A stretch of DNA of 36,164 nucleotides from SHZI01 sp038214295 (lineage in GTDB: Bacteria; Pseudomonadota; Gammaproteobacteria; Steroidobacterales; GCA-2729495), in assembly GCA_038214295.1 (NCBI GenBank), contig JBBQSA010000034.1, positions 1-36,164 on the forward strand, written 5' to 3'. Below are positions 30,974 through 36,164 of this stretch, piece after piece. Within the stretch, counting starts at the first letter, position 1. Each line of letters starts with the position of its first letter. A program made the translations under genes and the position numbers. The notes beneath the pieces are model-generated. The model ran no database searches and had not been told where the DNA came from. It saw nothing but the letters and a program-made list of their open reading frames with translations.

Positions 30974-32290
30974 TTAGCTGCTGCCGGATCCCGCAGCGCG
31001 TCGATCTTCCTGAACCGCCCGCAGGGGCGCCGTTTCCTCCGACTCAAATATGATGTACGGACGAGTCTCGCCAGTCACCACCGCCTCGTCCACAACGACC
31101 TTGCGGGCGTTACGCAGTGACGGCAGATCGTACATGGTATCCAGCAGGACACCCTCAAGGATCGTCCGCAAGCCACGCGCCCCCGTCTTCCGCTCCATGG
31201 CGCGCCGGGCGATAGCCCGCAGCGCGTCCTCACGGAACTCAAGCTCTGCCCCCTCCATTTCGAAGAGCCGCCGGTACTGCTTGGTCAATGCGTTCTTGGG
31301 CTCCACGAGAATGCTGATAAGCGCCCCCTCATCAAGTTCGTCAAGCGTTGCCACGACAGGCAGGCGGCCGACAAACTCGGGTATGAGACCGAAGCGGATA
31401 AGATCCTCAGGCTCCACGTCGCTAAGCAGCTCGCCGATGGGCGAATCCTCGGAACTGCGAACGTCGGCGACAAAACCAATGCCGCTCTTCTGCGAGCGCT
31501 TCTGGATTATCTTCTCGAGGCCGGCAAAGGCGCCACCGACAATAAACAGGATGTGCCGCGTATCCACTTGCAGGAACTCCTGCTGGGGATGCTTCCGCCC
31601 TCCCTGGGGCGGAACGGACGCAATCGTTCCCTCTATTAGTTTCAGCAGAGCCTGCTGGACGCCCTCGCCGGACACGTCACGGGTAATCGACGGGTTATCC
31701 GACTTGCGCGAAATCTTGTCGATCTCATCGATGTAGACGATGCCGGTCTGGGCCTTTTCCACATCGTAATCGCATTTCTGCAGCAGCTTCTGGATGATGT
31801 TCTCGACATCCTCACCCACGTAGCCAGCCTCGGTCAGCGTGGTGGCATCGGCAATCGTGAACGGAACATTCAGCAGCCGCGCCAGCGTCTCTGCAAGCAA
31901 GGTCTTTCCGCAGCCCGTCGGACCAATCAGCAGGATATTGCTCTTGGAGAGTTCGATATCGGCCTTACCGCCGTCGGACGAACGATTTTCCAGCCGCTTG
32001 TAGTGGTTGTAAACGGCAACGGCCAGGATCTTCTTGGCACGCTCCTGGCCAATCACGTATTCGTCAAGGACGTTCTTAATTTCCTGCGGCTTGGGCAGCT
32101 TGGTATTGGCGTGGTCCTGACGATCTTCCAGTTCCTCACGGATGATGTCATTGCAGAGTTCAACGCACTCGTCGCAAATGAACACGGACGGGCCCGCAAT
32201 CAGCTTGCGCACCTCGTGCTGGCTCTTGCCGCAGAAGGAACAGTAGAGCAGCTTGCCGTCGTCGCCTCGTCCGCGGGTTTCGTCAACCAT
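30974..32290 (-). CDS. clpX: ATP-dependent Clp protease ATP-binding subunit ClpX
   Basis: A 438-residue AAA+ unfoldase that delivers tagged proteins to ClpP. The N-terminal zinc-binding domain is visible as CSFCGKSQHEV and CDECVELC (about residues 17-47). Walker A is GPTGCGKTLLAETLA (about 122), Walker B is VYIDEIDKI, and the RKSDNPSITRDVSGEGVQQALLK block follows. The ClpP-docking loop carrying KRSQKSGIGF is present (IGF-type tripeptide). A GGAG lies upstream of ATG 32290. The adjacent clpP supports a two-gene protease operon. Confidence 0.98.
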   Translation of the reverse strand: MVDETRGRGDDGKLLYCSFCGKSQHEVRKLIAGPSVFICDECVELCNDIIREELEDRQDHANTKLPKPQEIKNVLDEYVIGQERAKKILAVAVYNHYKRLENRSSDGGKADIELSKSNILLIGPTGCGKTLLAETLARLLNVPFTIADATTLTEAGYVGEDVENIIQKLLQKCDYDVEKAQTGIVYIDEIDKISRKSDNPSITRDVSGEGVQQALLKLIEGTIASVPPQGGRKHPQQEFLQVDTRHILFIVGGAFAGLEKIIQKRSQKSGIGFVADVRSSEDSPIGELLSDVEPEDLIRFGLIPEFVGRLPVVATLDELDEGALISILVEPKNALTKQYRRLFEMEGAELEFREDALRAIARRAMERKTGARGLRTILEGVLLDTMYDLPSLRNARKVVVDEAVVTGETRPYIIFESEETAPLRAVQEDRRAAGSGSS

Positions 32291-32358
32291 GACTGCCGTT
32301 CTCTCCTGCTGTGACGCCCGTCACGGGGGCCTCATCTAACATATAGCACGCGTGAAGC

Positions 32359-32379
32359 GGGGCGTGCAAAACCCGCCCC
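32359..32379 (-). promoter_or_regulatory. Hairpin and promoter-like elements in the clpP-clpX gap
   Basis: GGGGCG (32359-32364) and CGCCCC (32374-32379) form a six-pair stem 36 bases after the clpP stop. A -35-like TTGCAC on the minus strand overlaps its loop, and TATATG follows 18 bases later, so clpX may have its own weak promoter. Another inverted repeat, GTGACG-CC-CGTCAC, lies at 32311-32324 in the clpX leader. None of these is decisive. Confidence 0.35.
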
Positions 32380-32414
32380 CGTATTCCGCGAACAGTTCAC
32401 ATCACGCATATGCG

Positions 32415-33047
32415 TCAAGTCGCCGGTCGGGTCTCGCCGCGGCGCTCCAGCACACTGTCAATCAGTCCGTATGCCACGGCATCGGCACCGCTCATGAAGC
32501 GGTCCCGGTCGGTGTCCTGCTCGACCTGCTCGATCGACTGCCCGGAATGCCGCGCCAGGATGCGGTTCAGGCGCTCCCGGGTCTGCAGAATTTCCCTCGC
32601 GTGGATATCGATGTCCGAGGCCTGACCCTGAAAGCCGCCGAGCGGCTGGTGAATCATGACGCGCGAATGCGGCAGGCAGAAGCGCTTGCCCTTGGCGCCG
32701 CCAGTCAGCAGAACGGCTCCCATGCTCGCGGCCTGGCCAACGCAAATCGTGCTCACGTCCGGCTTGATGAATTGCATCGTGTCGTAGATCGCGAGTCCTG
32801 ACGTAACCACCCCGCCCGGCGAGTTGATATAGAGATGGATGTCCTTGTCGGGATTCTCCGACTCCAGGAACAGCAACTGGGCGACCACCAGGTTGGCCAT
32901 GTGATCCTCGACCGGACCGACGATGAAGATTACCCGCTCCTTGAGCAACCGGGAGTAGATGTCGTACGCACGTTCGCCACGAGCAGTTTGCTCAATGACC
33001 ATCGGCACTAGGCCGAGCGCCGTGGTTTCCATAGCCATGTTTGCCAT
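32415..33047 (-). CDS. clpP: ATP-dependent Clp protease proteolytic subunit ClpP
   Basis: A 210-residue serine protease subunit forming the tetradecameric chamber. The catalytic Ser is in GQAASMGAVLLTGGAKGKR, the His in HSRVMIHQPLGG, and the Asp in the DRFMSGADAVAYGLID stretch. LVPMVIEQTARGERAYDIYS is the family N-terminus, so a short propeptide precedes it. Three nearby ATGs (33047, 33038 and later) could start it; 33047 has an AAAGGGATGG upstream. It follows tig after 33 bases and precedes clpX, the standard order. Confidence 0.98.
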   Translation of the reverse strand: MANMAMETTALGLVPMVIEQTARGERAYDIYSRLLKERVIFIVGPVEDHMANLVVAQLLFLESENPDKDIHLYINSPGGVVTSGLAIYDTMQFIKPDVSTICVGQAASMGAVLLTGGAKGKRFCLPHSRVMIHQPLGGFQGQASDIDIHAREILQTRERLNRILARHSGQSIEQVEQDTDRDRFMSGADAVAYGLIDSVLERRGETRPAT

Positions 33048-33080
33048 CCCTTTAATTGCTATTAACCGGCCGGTATGCGG

Positions 33081-34415
33081 CTAGCCGGCAACGAGTGTGC
33101 GAAAAGTCGTCGGCCTCGGCGTGATGGTAGCCCGGCTGGCGAGCCAGTCCACGACCTGCTCCTCAAGGACGGAGTTTTCGACCTGGGTGAGCAACTGGGC
33201 ATTCTGGTAGTACAGCTTGCGGATGTCGTCCGGCTTCTCGTAGCCAGCGGACAGCTGGTCGATGCGTTCACGCACCTTTTCCCGGTCCACCACCAACTGC
33301 TGCTCCTGGATCAGGGCGCCGATCAGAAGGCCAAGGCGAATACGGCGTTCGGCAGTCTGCCGGAATGACTCAAGGGACGGAGCTTCCGAAGGGTCCGTAA
33401 TCCCGAGGTTACGCATGGCATCGGCCTGCAGGGACGTGACTTCCTGCTCGACGAGAATCACCGGAATGTCAACGGGATTCGAATGCGACAACTGATCAAG
33501 AAGCTGGCGCTTGATGTCTGCCCTGGCGCGGGCGGCAAACTCGTCGGACATGATGCCGCGGAGATCCCGGACAAAATCCTCCCTGCTGCCGCTCTCCACA
33601 CCAAAACTACGGATGAACTCCTCATCCACCTCGGGCAAGTGCTCCTCAGAAACTTCACTAACCTGGACGTTGAAATCCGCGGTATGCCCGGCCAGGGCGG
33701 CGTTAGGGTAGTCAACCGGAAACCGGGCCTTTATCTGCCGCGAGTCGCCAGCCTTCACCCCCACAAGCTGCTTCTCAAAATCTTCGATCATCCGGCCGGC
33801 GCCCAGCACGACTGTGACCTTCTCACCGGAACCTCCAGCCATCGGCGCACCGTTCAGGCTGCCCTGGAAATCCACAACAACGCGGTCACCAAGCCGTGCC
33901 TCGCGCTCCGCGGCATGCCAGTGGCCCCGCTGCCTCCTCAAGTTATCCGAAATGAACTCGACATCCGCGTCATCAAAGGCGGGTTCCGGCTGCGAGATCG
34001 CCACCGCGTCGAGCCCGCGGAGCGCAATTTCGGGGAACACCTCGAAAATGGCGGTGTAGGCGAAGTCGCCCGCTTGCGGCGCTGCTCCGGCCTCTGCCTG
34101 GATCTGCGGATCGCCCGCCGGGCGCAACTGATGCCGGCTCAGGGCCTCCCCGTAAGTGGATTGAATGAGATCCTGGAGGACTTCACCGCGAATCTGGTCG
34201 CCAAAGCGCTGGCGGATGACCTTTTCCGGTACCTTGCCAGGGCGATAACCCTTGATGTTGGCCGTCCGGCCCACGGAGCGCAGCCGCGTCTCCACGTCGC
34301 GCTCGATGCGCGCGGCCGGGACCGTCACCCGGAACTGGCGCTCCAGCCCCGGACCTGACTCCAATGAAACCTGCAATTCCTCCATCGCCCTCTCGACTTC
34401 CTGAACAGTCTGCAT
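33081..34415 (-). CDS. tig: Trigger factor (ribosome-associated chaperone)
   Basis: A 444-residue three-domain chaperone that meets nascent chains at the ribosome exit. The ribosome-binding domain contains the loop region GYRPGKVPEKVIRQRFGDQI. The FKBP-type PPIase domain spans about residues 160-245 (GDRVVVDFQGS to FNVQVSEV), and the C-terminal helical domain follows. ATG 34415 with AGGGA upstream is used; an ATG at 34385 starts closer to the homologous VSLE region and remains possible. The gene begins 41 bases after tRNA-Leu with no clear promoter between, so it may share the tRNA transcript. Confidence 0.96.
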   Translation of the reverse strand: MQTVQEVERAMEELQVSLESGPGLERQFRVTVPAARIERDVETRLRSVGRTANIKGYRPGKVPEKVIRQRFGDQIRGEVLQDLIQSTYGEALSRHQLRPAGDPQIQAEAGAAPQAGDFAYTAIFEVFPEIALRGLDAVAISQPEPAFDDADVEFISDNLRRQRGHWHAAEREARLGDRVVVDFQGSLNGAPMAGGSGEKVTVVLGAGRMIEDFEKQLVGVKAGDSRQIKARFPVDYPNAALAGHTADFNVQVSEVSEEHLPEVDEEFIRSFGVESGSREDFVRDLRGIMSDEFAARARADIKRQLLDQLSHSNPVDIPVILVEQEVTSLQADAMRNLGITDPSEAPSLESFRQTAERRIRLGLLIGALIQEQQLVVDREKVRERIDQLSAGYEKPDDIRKLYYQNAQLLTQVENSVLEEQVVDWLASRATITPRPTTFRTLVAG

Positions 34416-34456
34416 TCCCGAATTCCCTGCGTAATAGCACCCGACCCGCCCGGTAG

Positions 34457-34538
34457 TGCGAAAGGAGAGACTCGAACTCTCACGGGTTGCCCCACAGGAA
34501 CCTAAATCCTGCGCGTCTACCAGTTCCGCCACTTTCGC
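34457..34538 (-). tRNA. tRNA-Leu (TAG)
   Basis: On the minus strand the acceptor GCGAAAG pairs with CTTTCGC. The D arm, anticodon loop TTTAGGT (anticodon TAG, Leu), a long class II variable arm and the T arm AGAGTTCGAGTCTCT are all present. The 3' end reads A-CTA, so CCA is not encoded, unlike the other tRNAs here, and must be added by the CCA-adding enzyme. Confidence 0.97.
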
Positions 34539-34571
34539 GCGTGGGGGTCTTGAAGCAGCTTTGCGCGCGGC

Positions 34572-34577
34572 ATTATA
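34572..34577 (-). promoter_or_regulatory. Consensus -10 of the tRNA-Leu (and probably tig) promoter
   Basis: A perfect TATAAT on the minus strand sits 34 bases before the mature tRNA 5' end. It is followed by a very G/C-rich discriminator (GCCGCGCGC), the hallmark of stable-RNA promoters under stringent control. The -35 region is poor. Together with the short gap to tig this suggests growth-rate control of trigger factor. Confidence 0.6.
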
Positions 34578-34776
34578 CCGGACACCTCCCGCCTCACCGG
34601 GGCCCACCGCACCGCGTCGTCACTGCCGGGGACGGGTATTCGACAGGACGCTGGGACACGGCAAGCCGGAAGGCCTTAAAGGCCATATGCTACAGGGCCT
34701 TGGGAGATATTCAGAAGCCCGATTATCGGATTTCCCGGCGGCGCGATGATCGCCTGAGCTGACCCGGAGCGGGATT
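34578..34776. other. Intergenic region between tRNA-Leu promoter and tRNA-Lys
   Basis: No gene is seen. A 13-base palindrome GGCCTT-A-AAGGCC lies at 34672-34684. The rest is unstructured G/C-rich sequence containing the upstream part of the tRNA-Leu promoter. Confidence 0.5.
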
Positions 34777-34805
34777 CCCCCTGAAAATCACTGGAAATCA
34801 GGGGG
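34777..34805 (-). terminator. Hairpin directly after tRNA-Lys
   Basis: CCCCCTGA (34777-34784) and TCAGGGGG (34798-34805) form an eight-pair stem with a 13-base loop, starting at the base next to the tRNA-Lys CCA on the minus strand. It probably ends the four-tRNA transcript or guides 3' processing. There is no U-run. Confidence 0.55.
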
Positions 34806-34881
34806 TGGTGGGCCGTGAAGGACTTGAACCTTCAACCAATGGATTAAGAGTCCACTGCTCTACCAATTGAGCTAACGACCC
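34806..34881 (-). tRNA. tRNA-Lys (CTT)
   Basis: The minus-strand cloverleaf begins GGGTCGTTAGCTCAATTGG. The anticodon loop CTCTTAA carries CTT (Lys, decoding AAG), the T arm is AGGTTCAAGTCCT and CCA is encoded. It is the last of four tandem tRNAs. Confidence 0.98.
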
Positions 34882-34917
34882 GAATCTTCCGTCTTAACCA
34901 GGCCAGGCACGTCGAGT

Positions 34918-34994
34918 TGGGGTGGACGATGGGGCTCGAACCCACGACCACCGGAATCACAATCCGGTGCTCTACCAACTGAGCTACGCCCACC
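34918..34994 (-). tRNA. tRNA-His (GTG)
   Basis: Minus strand; anticodon loop TTGTGAT (GTG, His). Acceptor GTGGGCG pairs with CGTCCAC, including one G-U pair. The extra G at position -1 faces C73, the identity element of bacterial tRNA-His, and CCA is encoded. Confidence 0.98.
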
Positions 34995-35011
34995 AATGAC
35001 CGTTCTCGTAA

Positions 35012-35088
35012 TGGCGCGCCTGGCAGGACTCGAACCTGCAGCCCCCGGCTTAGAAGGCCGGTGCTCTGTCCGGTTGAGCTACAGGCGC
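35012..35088 (-). tRNA. tRNA-Arg (TCT)
   Basis: Minus strand; acceptor GCGCCTG pairs with CAGGCGC. The anticodon loop CTTCTAA carries TCT (Arg, for the rare AGA/AGG codons), the T arm is AGGTTCGAGTCCT and CCA is encoded. Confidence 0.98.
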
Positions 35089-35108
35089 TCCGCTTCCGAG
35101 AGACCGGG

Positions 35109-35185
35109 TGGTCGGGGCAGACGGATTCGAACCGCCGACCCTCTGCTCCCAAAGCAGATGCGCTACCAGACTGCGCCATGCCCCG
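35109..35185 (-). tRNA. tRNA-Pro (TGG)
   Basis: Minus strand; acceptor CGGGGCA pairs with TGCCCCG. The anticodon loop TTTGGGA carries TGG (Pro), the T arm is CGGTTCGAATCCG and CCA is encoded. It is the first tRNA of the cluster and lies about 13 bases after a likely transcription start. Confidence 0.98.
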
Positions 35186-35204
35186 AACTGGTCCCGGCGC
35201 CCAC

Positions 35205-35279
35205 AGTATAGCGGGGTACGCGGTGCGACGGGCCAATCGTCGGGGGCGCGATGATACGAAGGGTGGCGGACAGCGTCAA
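35205..35279 (-). promoter_or_regulatory. Tandem promoters of the Pro-Arg-His-Lys tRNA operon
   Basis: The upstream promoter has -35 TTGACG (35274-35279), a 17-base spacer and -10 TATCAT (35251-35256), each one mismatch from consensus. The downstream one has -10 TATACT (35205-35210) with a weak -35 and a G/C-rich discriminator, starting about 13 bases before tRNA-Pro. The first also lies in the leader region of the divergent folD. Confidence 0.65.
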
Positions 35280-35309
35280 TTTGGGCCGGCATGTTAAGGT
35301 GACTACCCC

Positions 35310-36164
35310 ATGACCGCACGCCTGATTGACGGCAAAGCCATCGCCAGCGAGCGGCGCCAGGCCTTGCGCCAGCGCATCGCAGACCGCCGCGCCGAAGGTC
35401 ACCGCCCGCCGGGCCTGGCCGTGATTCTCGTGGGCGACGATCCAGCCTCGCAAATCTATGTGCGCAACAAGCGCAGCGCCTGCAACGAGGTCGGGATCTT
35501 GTCCCGGGACTATGACCTGCCCGTCGAGACGCCCGAACGAAAGATCCTGGAACTCATCGACGCCCTGGATATCGACCCTTCGATCGACGGCATTCTCGTG
35601 CAGTTGCCGCTGCCCCCGCATATCAGCGAGGTGGCGGTGATCGAGCGGATTGACCCGGTCAAGGACGTTGACGGTTTCCACCCCTACACGCTCGGTCGTC
35701 TTTGCCAGCGGATCCCCGTGCTGCGACCCGCCACGCCTTATGGAGTCATGACCCTGCTGCGACACATCGGCGTGCCTGTGAAGGGCCAGCACGCGGTGGT
35801 GGTCGGCGCCTCGAACCACGTCGGCCGGCCACTGGCTCTGGAGCTGCTGCTCGCGGGCGCAACTACTACGGTCTGCCATCGTTTCACCCGTAACCTTGCG
35901 CGCCACGTCGGCGATGCCGATATCCTGGCCGTTGCCGTCGGCAAGGCGGGGTTGATTCCCGGCCAGTGGATTAAACCGGGCGCAGTCGTGCTCGATATCG
36001 GTATCAGCCGGTTGCCGGACGGAAAGCTGGCGGGCGACGTAGTTTTTGCCGACGCCCGGGAGCGGGCTGCCTGGATCACACCGGTGCCGGGTGGTGTCGG
36101 GCCTATGACCATCGCCATGAGTCTCGATAACACACTGACCGCAGCCATCTCCGGACCCGCACTG
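35310..36164 (+). CDS. folD: Methylenetetrahydrofolate dehydrogenase / cyclohydrolase FolD (3' end beyond the window)
   Basis: 285 residues are visible with no stop before the right edge, so only a few residues are missing from a family of about 285-300. The bifunctional enzyme interconverts methylene- and 10-formyl-tetrahydrofolate using NADP. Catalytic Lys is in YVRNKRSACNEVG, the Gln in GILVQLPLPP and the Asp in KDVDGFHP. The dinucleotide site is VVVGASNHVGRP, and the C-terminal signature is TPVPGGVGPMT. The ATG at 35310 follows AAGGTGA by seven bases. It is divergent from the tRNA cluster, as in Pseudomonas-type genomes. Confidence 0.97.
   Translation, partial: MTARLIDGKAIASERRQALRQRIADRRAEGHRPPGLAVILVGDDPASQIYVRNKRSACNEVGILSRDYDLPVETPERKILELIDALDIDPSIDGILVQLPLPPHISEVAVIERIDPVKDVDGFHPYTLGRLCQRIPVLRPATPYGVMTLLRHIGVPVKGQHAVVVGASNHVGRPLALELLLAGATTTVCHRFTRNLARHVGDADILAVAVGKAGLIPGQWIKPGAVVLDIGISRLPDGKLAGDVVFADARERAAWITPVPGGVGPMTIAMSLDNTLTAAISGPAL

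Noticed and set aside
34416..34607. In-frame N-terminal extension of tig
   Set aside because: It runs through the tRNA-Leu gene; homologous trigger factors start near 34415 or 34385.
34806..35185. tRNA cluster as an integration site for a mobile element
   Set aside because: No integrase, no duplicated tRNA 3' ends and no flanking repeats are visible.
35823..35860. Unusual cofactor site in FolD (GASN instead of GRSN)
   Set aside because: The same GASN form occurs in the well-studied E. coli enzyme, so it is not remarkable.
1..36164. CRISPR arrays, insertion sequences, toxin-antitoxin or phage genes
   Set aside because: No regularly spaced repeats, transposase motifs or phage-type genes were seen on either strand.

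Overview
The window is a high-G+C chromosomal segment of a gammaproteobacterium. The right half carries the order folD / tRNA cluster / tig-clpP-clpX-lon-hupB / ppiD / fabI, then a dnaQ-rnhA-yafS-type block. This is a familiar gammaproteobacterial backbone, resembling Pseudomonas and purple-sulfur-type lineages. The left half is an exopolysaccharide (EPS) locus of the kind found beside exosortase A (XrtA, PEP-CTERM) systems. The genus cannot be read from the sequence, and exosortase itself is not inside the window.

Layout. 1-5324 (minus): a probable operon of a TPR lipoprotein-like or secreted protein, an XrtA-associated acyl-CoA ligase, a PLP decarboxylase, a glycosyltransferase and a polysaccharide deacetylase cut by the left edge. 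5419-8871 (minus): a large secreted multidomain protein behind a cyclic-di-GMP-I (GEMM-I) riboswitch at about 9018-9098. 9398-12359: a second glycosyltransferase (minus), a GNAT-like acyltransferase (plus) and a methyltransferase (minus). 12485-12998 (plus): a second GEMM-I riboswitch followed by a 109-residue secreted protein of unknown function. 13008-21276 (minus): sugar-nucleotide supply genes, namely phosphomannomutase, mannose-1-P guanylyltransferase/isomerase, UDP-glucose dehydrogenase, glucose-6-P isomerase, UDP-glucuronate 4-epimerase-like and UDP-HexNAc dehydrogenase. 21358-24809 (minus): nhaB, dnaQ, rnhA and a yafS-like methyltransferase. 24885-25661 (plus): fabI. 25658-34538 (minus): ppiD, tRNA-Asp, tRNA-Val, hupB, lon, clpX, clpP, tig, tRNA-Leu. 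34806-35185 (minus): tRNA-Lys, -His, -Arg, -Pro. 35310-36164 (plus): folD, running off the right edge.

How it fits together. The precursor genes can supply GDP-mannose, UDP-glucuronate/galacturonate and UDP-HexNAc uronates, so the polymer is probably acidic. Glycosyltransferases, a deacetylase, an acyltransferase and a methyltransferase would build and decorate it. The most interesting feature is the pair of c-di-GMP riboswitches embedded in this locus. They point outward in opposite directions and each controls a predicted exported protein. This suggests that c-di-GMP sets production of matrix-associated proteins made alongside the EPS. In the housekeeping half, two protein-folding genes (tig and ppiD) each begin a few tens of bases after a tRNA, which suggests tRNA-mRNA co-transcripts.
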